A stretch of DNA of 6,352 nt from an uncultured Opitutia bacterium (GCA_903882335.1 CAIRWP010000245.1:1-6352); one strand, 5' to 3'. Positions 1 through 6,141 are shown, counted from the first letter of the stretch. Notes: generated from the letters alone by a model not told the origin. Translations and numbers: made by a program.

Positions 1-740
1 CCATCCTCAACGGCATCGCCTACCACGGCGTGTTCAAGGGCTCCGGGGCGACGTTCCTGACGTTCTCCGACTACCTCCGCCCGTCGATCCGCGTCGCGTC
101 CCTCGCCAAGCTCCAGGCCTTCTACATCTTCACGCACGACTCCGTCGGCGTCGGCGAAGACGGCCCGACCCACCAGCCGGTCGAGACCGTGAGCGCGCTA
201 CGCTGCATCCCGAACCTCGACGTGGTCCGCCCGGGCGACGCCGAGGAGACGGCCGCCGCCTTCGCCCACGCCGTCGCCCGCAAGGACGGCCCCGTGGCCC
301 TCATCCTGTCCCGCCAGAACGTCCCGTCCCTCGACGCCGTCCCGGTCGCCACGCGCCGCCAGGGCACGCTCAAGGGCGGCTACGTCCTCCGCCAGGAAAC
401 GGCCCCGCTCACCCACATCCTCATCGGCACGGGCAGCGAACTCTCGCTCGCCCTCGCGGCCGGCGAGGAACTCGGCGCGGGCGTCCGCGTCGTCTCGATG
501 CCTTCGATGGAAGTCTTCGCGCGCCAGCCGAAGGCCTACCAGGAGGAAGTCCTGCCCGCCGCCTGCACCAAGCGCGTCAGCATCGAAGCCGGCGTGACAA
601 TCTCGTGGGGCCGCTACGTCGGCACCGCCGGCAAGGCCATCGGCACCGACACCTTCGGCCTCTCCGCCCCGGGCGACGTGGTGATGAAGGAGCTCGGCAT
701 CACCAAGGAAGCCGTCGTGAACGCCGCCAAGGCGCTCTGA
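1..740 (+). CDS. tkt: Transketolase, C-terminal part (5' end outside window)
   Basis: Thiamine-diphosphate enzyme that moves two-carbon ketol units between sugar phosphates in the cytoplasmic non-oxidative pentose phosphate pathway. The frame is open from base 3, so 245 C-terminal residues of a protein usually near 660 are present. They cover the end of the pyrimidine-binding domain and the whole C-terminal domain. The signature [16 protein letters not shown] is intact, with His45, Asp53 and His57 of the visible peptide in the spacing of yeast His469, Asp477 and His481. Other family blocks are [28 protein letters not shown] and a late TFGLSAPG. The GTG at base 30 is an internal valine, not a start. 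The reading ends at TGA and is followed by a strong terminator, so this is the last gene of its transcript. GC is very high (49 of 60 bases in 241-300). Nothing suggests a defect. Confidence 0.97.
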   Translation, partial: ILNGIAYHGVFKGSGATFLTFSDYLRPSIRVASLAKLQAFYIFTHDSVGVGEDGPTHQPVETVSALRCIPNLDVVRPGDAEETAAAFAHAVARKDGPVALILSRQNVPSLDAVPVATRRQGTLKGGYVLRQETAPLTHILIGTGSELSLALAAGEELGAGVRVVSMPSMEVFARQPKAYQEEVLPAACTKRVSIEAGVTISWGRYVGTAGKAIGTDTFGLSAPGDVVMKELGITKEAVVNAAKAL

Positions 741-763
741 GCGAAGACTTCCGGGTAGCCCAC

Positions 764-790
764 GAAGCCGGCGTGCGCGCCGGCTTTTTT
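764..790 (+). terminator. Rho-independent terminator after transketolase
   Basis: An 8-bp perfect GC-rich stem, AGCCGGCG (766-773) with CGCCGGCT (778-785), closes on a four-base loop TGCG. A-T and G-T pairs can extend it at the base. A run of six T (785-790) follows directly. It begins 24 bases after the transketolase stop. It also lies just beyond the end of the small minus-strand gene at 795, but on that strand the run after the stem is not T-rich, so it should work mainly on +. Confidence 0.9.
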
Positions 791-794
791 GTGC

Positions 795-1013
795 CTAGCG
801 CGAGGATGCCAGCCGCTGGCGCAGGCGGGTCCGGGCTTCCACGGCGTTCAGGCGCGTCGGCCAGCCGAGGGTCCACACCGTCAGCCGGCGCGGCCGAAAC
901 CCAGGCTGCCGCTCGACGGACTCCAGGTGGCGGAGGGTTTCACCGACGGTGAAAGGCCCCACTTGTTGGCCGAATTCATCAAATAAATAGCACGTGCGGA
1001 TCGGCGGGTTCAT
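795..1013 (-). CDS. Small hypothetical protein (72 residues)
   Basis: I do not recognise this gene. From the ATG at 1011-1013 it encodes 72 residues ending in TAG at 795-797. An in-frame TTG at 1026-1028 would add five residues (MKYSA); the frame is open back to a TAG at about 1077-1079. No clear ribosome binding site precedes either start. Third codon positions are mostly G or C over most of the length, as in the neighbouring genes, and the opposite frames give much less protein-like sequence, which is the main support for it being real. The first third is mixed and aromatic (TCYLFDEFGQQVGPFTV). The rest is strongly basic, with about 14 arginines and a PRRLTVWTLGWPTR stretch. There is no signal peptide or membrane segment. 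It lies downstream of the propeller gene on the same strand with a 116-base gap, so it could be cotranscribed with it. The transketolase terminator lies just beyond its stop. Confidence 0.5.
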   Translation of the reverse strand: MNPPIRTCYLFDEFGQQVGPFTVGETLRHLESVERQPGFRPRRLTVWTLGWPTRLNAVEARTRLRQRLASSR

Positions 1014-1071
1014 CGCCGAGTATTTCAAAATGACCGATCCGCAGGACGAGGGGATTTTCCTGAGGTATTTT

Positions 1072-1119
1072 GCCGACTAAAAGATGGGGCAATCACCTAG
1101 GTCGGCCAACGCCGACTAA
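1072..1119. repeat. Short direct repeat and hairpin between two minus-strand genes
   Basis: GCCGACTAA occurs exactly at 1072-1080 and 1111-1119. Between them GTCGGC (1101-1106) can pair with GCCGAC of the right copy (1111-1116) through a CAAC loop, or alternatively with the left copy at 1072-1077. It lies immediately beyond the propeller-gene stop. On the minus strand no T-run follows the hairpin directly, only CTTTT some 15 bases on, so a terminator role is possible but weakly supported. Confidence 0.35.
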
Positions 1120-1129
1120 GGCCCTGCGA

Positions 1130-2047
1130 TCACTTGGCTTCCTTCAAGGCGGTGAGCGGCAAGCGAAAGAGATCGCCCTGCTCCGAGCCGAGCAGGAGCG
1201 TCGCATCGTCGATCCAAGAACAGCCTTCGACCTGCCAGGAGAGCGCCGGCAAGGAGAGCGGGGCGGAGCGCGCGGGACCCGAGAAGAAGGCCTCGCCGGT
1301 CGCCGGGAGGTCGAAGACCCAGATGAACGTGTAGGTCAGCACGGCCAGGCGCTTGCCATCGGGCGAGAGCGCGGCGTCCGTGACCATGCCCTTGGCATCC
1401 AGCCGGCCGACCTTGACCGGGATGGCTTTGTCCGGAGCCCCGGGGGCGGGTAGGTCCACCCGCCAGAGGTCGGTTAGCGTATCGCGACGGTGCTTCGTCA
1501 GGAGGTAGAGCCGGCCACCGACCATGAACGCCGCCTCGCAGTCATGCGCGAGCTCGGGATCAGGGAAGGATTTCTGGTCGGGCCAGGCGAAGGTGACCTT
1601 CCGGAAGTCGGCGACCGCGGCCGCCCCAAGCACCGGCTCGGCGAGCAGGTAGAGGGCGAGCTCCTTGCGGACCGAGATATTATTGCCGACGTCGCAGACG
1701 ATCATCCGGCCGGCGGCGTCGCCGGCGATGGCCTCCCAGTCGACATTGGCCGCTCCCTTGAGCTCGACGGTGCGCCAAGGGCCGGACGGGCCGGCGGCGA
1801 AGCTGCCATCCACGCGCAGAGCGGACAGGCGCGGCTTGGCCCCGGAATCAGAGAGGGTCCAGTAGAGGCCGGGCTGGGACGGGCTGGCCCAGAGCGCGGA
1901 ACACTCCGGCACGGACTCCTTGTTGAAGCGGGCGACCCAGGTCGGCGACACGGAGGGCATGTCCGCGGTCTCCCGGACCACCACGGCAGGCTCGGCGGCG
2001 GCCAGGACGGCGGCGAAGCCGAGGACGCTGAGGAAAAGACGGGGCAT
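1130..2047 (-). CDS. Secreted beta-propeller-like protein of unknown function
   Basis: A 305-residue exported protein. The ATG at 2045-2047 was chosen because it starts a clear Sec signal peptide (MPRLF, then a hydrophobic run to AVLAAA with likely cleavage after Ala18). The frame stays open upstream, but those 63 residues are arginine/serine-rich and would bury the signal. The mature part resembles secreted bacterial proteins with repeated four-stranded blades. Blade-like segments include LYWTLSDSG (61-69), NVDWEAIAGD (101-110), MIVCDVGNN (115-123), GGRLYLLTKHR (178-188), a typical propeller strand ALSPDGKRLAVLT (226-238) followed by WVFD, and a closing SEQGDLFRLPL. The DSG, NVDWE and DxGNN motifs recall a family of uncharacterised secreted propellers; this is from memory and the function is unknown. 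It has no PEP-CTERM or lipobox, so it is probably periplasmic or released. It is divergent from ruvC and no good ribosome binding site is visible. Confidence 0.85.
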   Translation of the reverse strand: MPRLFLSVLGFAAVLAAAEPAVVVRETADMPSVSPTWVARFNKESVPECSALWASPSQPGLYWTLSDSGAKPRLSALRVDGSFAAGPSGPWRTVELKGAANVDWEAIAGDAAGRMIVCDVGNNISVRKELALYLLAEPVLGAAAVADFRKVTFAWPDQKSFPDPELAHDCEAAFMVGGRLYLLTKHRRDTLTDLWRVDLPAPGAPDKAIPVKVGRLDAKGMVTDAALSPDGKRLAVLTYTFIWVFDLPATGEAFFSGPARSAPLSLPALSWQVEGCSWIDDATLLLGSEQGDLFRLPLTALKEAK

Positions 2048-2139
2048 CGAGGCCAACCTAGGATAACGCGGCCGACAGGCAATCCGGGAGGGAGCGTTTT
2101 TCGGTGGATACCTCCCCACCCCGCCCGCCAAGATGGGGC
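2048..2139. other. Divergent intergenic region, propeller gene / ruvC
   Basis: These 92 bases must hold the start signals of both divergent genes. I see no pair of well-spaced -10 and -35 boxes on either strand. Nor is there a proper ribosome binding site before the ruvC ATG (the bases are AAGATGGGGC) or the propeller ATG. The region does contain GGCCAA next to CCTAGG (2051-2062), 4 to 15 bases upstream of the propeller start, a motif pair also found upstream of the large surface-protein gene. Confidence 0.5.
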
Positions 2140-2739
2140 ATGGCTCGCTCCTCCTCGCGTTCTCTCTGGACCGCCAAGCTTCGCGACGGGCTGCCCACCA
2201 CCACGAAGAAGGTGACCGGGCGCGTGGCGAAGTCACCGACGAAGGCGATGACGGCCACCCGGGGCGCCAAGGCCATCATCCTAGGGATCGACCCTTCGCT
2301 GCGCGGCACCGGTCTGGCGGTGGTCGATACGCGCGGGAGCGCGCCGCGGCTGCTCGCCAGCTTGACCTTGAAGCTGGCGCCGAAACTCGAGCCCTACGAA
2401 TGCCTCGGCCAGATCGCCGACGCCGTGGAGTCGCTCGCCAAGGAACATGGCGTGACCCAGGCGGCCATCGAGGAGACCATCTACGTGCAGAACTTCCGCA
2501 CCGCCCAGGCGATGGGCGCCTCCCGTGGGGCGGCTTTGAGCGTGCTGGCGCGGCTCGGCGCTACCGTCCGGGAATACGCGCCCAAACGCATCAAGATGGC
2601 CGTCACCGGACACGGAGCGGCCTCCAAGGAGCAAGTCGGGCGGATGGTGAAGTCCGTCTTGGGCTTGGCCGAAGAGCTGCCGCTGGATGAGTCGGACGCG
2701 GCGGCGGTGGCGCTGTGCCACGCCTACAACGCCCGCTGA
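2140..2739 (+). CDS. ruvC: Holliday junction endonuclease RuvC
   Basis: Resolvase that cuts four-way DNA junctions symmetrically in the cytoplasm, working with the RuvAB branch-migration motor in recombinational repair. From the ATG at 2140 it has 199 residues. The RNase H-like fold is recognisable: GIDPSLRGTG with the first catalytic Asp51, AIEET with Glu111, and LDESDAAAVA with Asp183 and Asp186. These match Asp7, Glu66, Asp138 and Asp141 of the E. coli enzyme, so the active site is complete. The GASRGAALSVL helix and the GHGAASKEQV segment are also typical. Family members are usually 160-180 residues with the first Asp near position 7, so about 45 basic Ser/Thr/Lys-rich residues are extra. 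An internal ATG at 2248 would give 163 residues, but its only purine-rich site is two bases away. An in-frame GTG at 2104 would add 12 residues. No ruvA or ruvB lies nearby. It ends 36 bases from the convergent surface-protein gene. Confidence 0.93.
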   Translation: MARSSSRSLWTAKLRDGLPTTTKKVTGRVAKSPTKAMTATRGAKAIILGIDPSLRGTGLAVVDTRGSAPRLLASLTLKLAPKLEPYECLGQIADAVESLAKEHGVTQAAIEETIYVQNFRTAQAMGASRGAALSVLARLGATVREYAPKRIKMAVTGHGAASKEQVGRMVKSVLGLAEELPLDESDAAAVALCHAYNAR

Positions 2740-2764
2740 GGACCGACCGGGGTCCCGAGCGGGC
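2731..2764. terminator. Two-part hairpin between convergent genes, candidate bidirectional terminator
   Basis: GCCCGCT (2731-2737) pairs perfectly with AGCGGGC (2758-2764). After a two-base mismatch on each side (GA opposite CG), GGACC (2740-2744) pairs with GGTCC (2751-2755) around a six-base loop. The left arm contains the last two codons of ruvC and the T of its stop. The structure fills most of the gap to the convergent gene ending at 2776. Neither strand has a T-run after it, so it is not a classical intrinsic terminator. It may stop transcription weakly, act with Rho, or protect 3' ends. Confidence 0.55.
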
Positions 2765-2775
2765 GCGACGACGCC

Positions 2776-5700
2776 TCAGGCGGAGGCCAGGCGCCGGCGA
2801 CGACGCACCGCGGCGACCGCCAGCCCCAGGCAGCCTAGGCTCAAGCCATAGGTAGACGGCTCGGGAATCTCCGACAGGTAGTTCAGTCGTACCTGATTGT
2901 TGGCAGTATCGTCGACTAGGCTGAACTTGGAGATGTCCAGCGAGGCTCCGAACTGGTCCTTGAGACCCGAAGCATCGATGGTGAACAGGTCCGAGATATT
3001 GCCGTTGGCCCCGAGATTGAGGCTACCATACTCAATGAAACCAAACGAGTAGGCGCCGGCGGGGTCGAAGGTCGTCGGCAAACCCAAGAGCAAAAGGGTG
3101 AGCTTATTGCCCGCCGAGACCGCGCTGAAATCCAGCTGCCCTGAGAGCAGGAACCGATCAAAGCCCGCCCCGCCACCGAGCGAGGCATCGCTGAAATTCA
3201 GCTCGACCTTCGCGCCGCCTTGGAGACTCAGGCTATCGGCGCTCAACGAGCCGACGACACCGACGTCGCCCGCACCGATGGCACCTCCGGTCGCGACGGT
3301 GATAGCGCCGACGGCGCCGGAACCGGCCAGCGTTCCACCTGCGGCGACGACCACGTTACCCTGGATGGAGCCAGTGACCTGGAGGATCCCGGCGTTGATC
3401 ACGGTCCCGCCCGTGAACGTATTGATCCCACTTAAGGTGAGGGTGCCGGCCCCCACCTTGGTCAGCAGACGATCACCCGAAATGACACCGGTGATCGTGC
3501 CGTTGGTCCCGGCCACGCTGCTGTTAGCCGTCAGCGTGATGTCTTTGGCGACGGTCTGGGACTTCACGTCAAGGCTACCACCCGCCAAGGTCACCGACCC
3601 TGAACCCAGGGCGTTGGCGCTGTCGACTGCCAAGGTACCCGCCGAGACCGTCGTACCGCCGGTATGAGTGTTATTGCCGCTAAGCGTCACCGTCCCGTTC
3701 CCCGTCTTGGAGAGAGCGCCGGAAGTGACCGTACCCGTGACCTCACCGCCTTGAAGCACCAGCTTGTCTCCATTCAATTGAGTACCGTCTAGCGAACCCG
3801 AAGATAGGGTGATCGTGTTAGCAATAGTCCGGGAGCCAAGATTGAGGGTGCCCCCGGAGATGGTCACGGCCCCGCTGCCGAGCGCGGTGTCACTCCCGGC
3901 GATGAGCGTGCCAGCCGACAAGGTAGTGCCACCGGCGTAAGTGTTGTTGCCGTTCAAAGTCAGCGTGCCCTCCCCTGACTTGGTCAAGGCCGAGGCGCCA
4001 CTGACGACGCCGTTCAAGGTGCCAGCGCCATTGAGCAGGCCGGCCGTCAGGGTGATCGTGTTACCGATGGTCTGGCCGTTCAGGTTCAGGGTGCCGCCCG
4101 TCAGCGTCACCGCCCCGGTACCCAGCGCCGTGCCCGAGCCGAGGGTGAGCGTGCCCAACGTGACATTCGTTCCACCCGAGTAGGTATTGTTACCGCTCAA
4201 GGTCAGGCTACCGGTCCCGGCCTTCGTGAAAGCGGAGGTGCCGGAAATAATCCCCGTAATCGCGCCTGACCCAGCGATCGAGCCCGCACCAAGCGTGACG
4301 TTATTGCCGATGGTCTGGTCGTTCAGGTTCAGGGTGCCGCCCGTCAGCGTCACCGCCCCGGTGCCCAACGCCGTGCCACTACCTAAGCTGAGCGTACCGG
4401 CCGTGATGGTCGTGCCGCCGGAATAACTGTTGTTGCCGTTGAACGTCAACGTACCCGTGCCTGATTTAGAAAAACTACCAGTACCCGCCAAAATTGTGTT
4501 GATGGTGCCAGCAGTCGAATTCGCAATCTGGGCGACCTGGAGGGCGTTCGTACCCTGCAAAGTGCCGCCGGTGACACGAAAGTTATTCGTGAAAGCATTA
4601 CCGGAAAGATCCAAAACGCCACCCGCCACCGAGAATATCCCGGCACCGATGGTCGCCCCATCGGAAACACGGAGCGTACCTGCTTCCACGGCCCCCGACG
4701 CCATCGTATTCAGACCGGAAAGGGTCAAGGTATTGTTGCCGCGCTTGGTGAGAGTAGCGGTCCCGGAAAGAATTCCGTCGTAGTTAATATCATCGGAGCG
4801 ATTGAAGATGAACGTAGCATTTGAGGCATTAAATGATAAGCCGCCGTTGATCGTCCCGGTCGTCCCACCATTCCCGAGCTGCAAGACCCCGGCACCCGCC
4901 AATACGCTACCCTCCAGCAAAACAAGATCCTTGTTCACAATCATCGTCGCATTGAGCCGTAAGGTCTTTCCTGCGTTGACCGTGACCACCTCATCGAAGG
5001 TCGCCGTAGTTGCCGAAATGGTCAATGTCCCGTCCACAAACACCTTGTTCTTGATGAGCGGAGTACCACCCTGACTGCGCAGGGTACTATTACCCAAAAA
5101 GGTGAGATTTCCGCTGCCCAGCGCGCTAACGATTCCTTGAAGCCCGAGGATACCCGTGCTGAAAACATTGCCCGTAAAACCATCATGTACACCCCAGGTG
5201 AAAAAACCGTCACCGTTGGCGGTGTTGGTTAACACCAAGTTGCCGGAGCCGCTGAGTTTGCCGCTAAAATGACCAGTGAAGGCGCTGTTATTGATCGTCA
5301 AGGTCTTGCCCTCGGAGATATTGACGGTGCCTCCGCTGCTCAGTCCGATGATGGTCGCATCGGTTTTGATTTCAAGGAAGGCGCCGGCAGCTACACTAAC
5401 GGAGCCGTTACCCATGGTGCCGGCGCCCTCTACGATAAGCCGGCCGGCCGAAACGGCCGTCGTTCCAGTATAACTATTGGCCGCGCTTAACGTCAGCGTG
5501 CCGGCGCCGGCCTTGGTTAGAGTGAACGCACCGGAAACTCCCGTGGCGAGATTAGCGGTGGAGCCCGTCCCAACGGTGATAGTACTGTTAGCCGACAGGG
5601 CCAAACCACCCGCCCCGCTGAGCGTCCAATCGCCCAGGGACGTCGCCCCCGTGCCAAAAGTCAGCCCGCTGATACTCTGATTGGAATTAAGCGTGATGGT

Positions 5701-5934
5701 GTCGGTGACCTTGGTAGCCGCACCCGAAAACACCGCCACATCACCCCCGGTCCATGCCGCGAGGTTAGTGCCATCGCTGCTCCAGAAACTATCCTCCCCC
5801 CAAATGCCGCCGCCCGACTGGAAGCCGACCGCCGTGGAGGTGTCCCAGGTGACGGTCGCCGCCATGGCGGGATTGATGGCCAGGAGGCCAGCCGAGAACA
5901 GGATCGCACGAGAGAGGTAGGGGGAGTTTCGCAT
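2776..5934 (-). CDS. Beta-strand-repeat surface protein with PEP-CTERM sorting signal
   Basis: A 1052-residue exported protein, probably a right-handed beta-solenoid displayed on or shed from the cell surface. The ATG at 5932-5934 starts a good signal peptide with likely cleavage at AMA-A after Ala25; upstream in-frame sequence is basic and not signal-like. Residues 26-75 are tryptophan-rich (TWD, GGGIWG, FWSS, AAWTGGD). Seven copies of the autotransporter-associated repeat, pattern K-x-G-x-G-T-L-T-L-S-G-N-N-T-Y-x-G-G-T, begin near residues 141, 397, 490, 571, 652, 743 and 826; the one at 397 is degenerate. Residues about 890-1020 form a domain without that repeat. The end is PEPS (1024-1027), a hydrophobic stretch to about 1043 and five arginines (1044-1048), the PEP-CTERM signal recognised by exosortases. 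No autotransporter beta-barrel is present. Composition is Gly/Ser/Thr/Asn/Ala-rich, with one cysteine (in the sorting signal). GC is well below the flanks. Ligand or role is unknown; adhesion or matrix function is only inference. Confidence 0.93.
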   Translation of the reverse strand: MRNSPYLSRAILFSAGLLAINPAMAATVTWDTSTAVGFQSGGGIWGEDSFWSSDGTNLAAWTGGDVAVFSGAATKVTDTITLNSNQSISGLTFGTGATSLGDWTLSGAGGLALSANSTITVGTGSTANLATGVSGAFTLTKAGAGTLTLSAANSYTGTTAVSAGRLIVEGAGTMGNGSVSVAAGAFLEIKTDATIIGLSSGGTVNISEGKTLTINNSAFTGHFSGKLSGSGNLVLTNTANGDGFFTWGVHDGFTGNVFSTGILGLQGIVSALGSGNLTFLGNSTLRSQGGTPLIKNKVFVDGTLTISATTATFDEVVTVNAGKTLRLNATMIVNKDLVLLEGSVLAGAGVLQLGNGGTTGTINGGLSFNASNATFIFNRSDDINYDGILSGTATLTKRGNNTLTLSGLNTMASGAVEAGTLRVSDGATIGAGIFSVAGGVLDLSGNAFTNNFRVTGGTLQGTNALQVAQIANSTAGTINTILAGTGSFSKSGTGTLTFNGNNSYSGGTTITAGTLSLGSGTALGTGAVTLTGGTLNLNDQTIGNNVTLGAGSIAGSGAITGIISGTSAFTKAGTGSLTLSGNNTYSGGTNVTLGTLTLGSGTALGTGAVTLTGGTLNLNGQTIGNTITLTAGLLNGAGTLNGVVSGASALTKSGEGTLTLNGNNTYAGGTTLSAGTLIAGSDTALGSGAVTISGGTLNLGSRTIANTITLSSGSLDGTQLNGDKLVLQGGEVTGTVTSGALSKTGNGTVTLSGNNTHTGGTTVSAGTLAVDSANALGSGSVTLAGGSLDVKSQTVAKDITLTANSSVAGTNGTITGVISGDRLLTKVGAGTLTLSGINTFTGGTVINAGILQVTGSIQGNVVVAAGGTLAGSGAVGAITVATGGAIGAGDVGVVGSLSADSLSLQGGAKVELNFSDASLGGGAGFDRFLLSGQLDFSAVSAGNKLTLLLLGLPTTFDPAGAYSFGFIEYGSLNLGANGNISDLFTIDASGLKDQFGASLDISKFSLVDDTANNQVRLNYLSEIPEPSTYGLSLGCLGLAVAAVRRRRRLASA
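2785..2868 (-). other. PEP-CTERM sorting signal
   Basis: Encodes residues 1023-1050 of the surface protein: IPEPSTYG, a hydrophobic helix (LSLGCLGLAVAAV), then RRRRR. This is the three-part layout of PEP-CTERM signals, which exosortases process at the inner membrane before the protein reaches the outer surface or extracellular matrix. No exosortase gene is in the window. Confidence 0.93.
4078..4119 (-). repeat. 42-bp exact direct repeat, copy 1
   Basis: Identical over 42 bases to 4321-4362, exactly 243 bases (81 codons) away. It codes for the GAVTLTGGTLNLN segment of the module starting at residue 571. The flanking bases on both sides are also nearly identical between copies. Confidence 0.95.
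4321..4362 (-). repeat. 42-bp exact direct repeat, copy 2
   Basis: Partner of 4078-4119, coding for the matching segment of the module starting at residue 490. Identity at the DNA level, including third codon positions, points to recent duplication or gene conversion rather than selection on the protein alone. Confidence 0.95.
5860..5934 (-). other. Sec signal peptide of the surface protein
   Basis: Residues 1-25: a short polar start with two arginines (MRNSPYLSR), a hydrophobic core (AILFSAGLLAI), then NPAMA before the predicted cleavage ahead of Ala26. It fixes the ATG at 5932-5934 as the start. The nearest Shine-Dalgarno-like AGGAG (minus-strand reading of 5951-5955) is 16 bases upstream, too far for normal use. 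Confidence 0.85.
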
Positions 5935-6141
5935 GGGGTTTCGGCCAACACTCCTAGGTCCTCTTCTTCGACAGAAAAGCGACTTCCGCCAAACCGGGTA
6001 ATCATACCTAAGCAGAGCTGAAGGGATGAACCTAGATTTTGGCCTCGGCACCGGCTCAACCCTCCGCGTCAGCTCACGTCTCGCCGGACGCCAGCGGAGA
6101 TACGCGCAACCGTCCTGGCCGGCGCCCGACCCGCACCGCGA
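5935..6141. other. Intergenic region upstream of the surface-protein gene
   Basis: 207 bases between the surface-protein start and the stop of the right-hand gene, both on minus. It holds the possible promoter at 6001-6030 and GGCCAA (5943-5948) near CCTAGG (5953-5958). A 6-bp inverted repeat CTCCGC/GCGGAG (6062-6067 and 6094-6099) with a long loop and no T-run is also present. No convincing terminator of the right-hand gene and no convincing small gene is seen, so read-through into the surface gene cannot be excluded. Confidence 0.5.
6001..6030 (-). promoter_or_regulatory. Possible promoter of the surface-protein gene
   Basis: On the minus strand TATGAT (6001-6006) matches the -10 consensus at five of six bases. 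TTCATC (6025-6030), 18 bases upstream of it, is a weak -35 with three of six matches. Transcription would start near 5994, giving a leader of about 60 bases. This is a pattern match only, and the sigma-factor preference of this organism is not known. Confidence 0.35.

Larger units (their letters stand above)
3385..4467 (-). repeat. Tandem 81-residue beta-strand modules
   Basis: Within the surface protein, residues 490-850 are built from consecutive modules starting at residues 490, 571, 652, 743 and 826, so the periods are 81, 81, 91 and 83; the last is cut short. Each has the core K-x-G-x-G-(T/S)-(L/V)-T, then NNTYSGGT or a variant, an (A/L)GTL strand, a TALGTGAVTLTGGTLNL-like stretch and a variable glycine/isoleucine-rich linker. 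The first two modules are the most alike, also in DNA, and similarity fades towards the C-terminus. Confidence 0.9.

Noticed and set aside
2103..2120. GGTGG/CCACC inverted repeat upstream of ruvC as a regulatory hairpin or operator
   Set aside because: Only five base pairs with an eight-base loop, a level expected by chance in this GC-rich stretch.
1081..2140. Shared 11-mer AAGATGGGGCA at 1081-1091 and 2130-2140, flanking the propeller gene like target-site duplications
   Set aside because: A few exact 11-base matches are expected by chance in a window this long. There are no terminal inverted repeats or transposase.
1490..2215. 241-residue plus-strand open frame opposite the propeller gene
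   Set aside because: The Gly/Arg/Asp-rich content is typical of antisense GC-rich frames. It overlaps a well-supported exported protein and runs through the divergent intergenic region into the start of ruvC.
2048..2236. N-terminal extension of the propeller protein to 2236
   Set aside because: It overlaps the divergent ruvC start, is Arg/Ser/Trp-rich and would hide the signal peptide.
3098..3667. Long plus-strand open frame (189 residues) opposite the surface-protein gene, with others at about 3941, 4187, 4430 and 4802
   Set aside because: They are antisense shadows. Their regular spacing follows the 81-codon repeats of the real gene, and their proline/valine-rich content is what reversed Gly/Thr codons give.
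3385..4467. Regular repeats considered as a CRISPR array
   Set aside because: The repeats lie in frame inside a long coding sequence, with an 81-codon period and protein-level conservation. There are no spacers and no cas genes.
5935..6051. N-terminal extension of the surface protein to 6051
   Set aside because: The added 39 residues are basic and would place a clear signal peptide internally.
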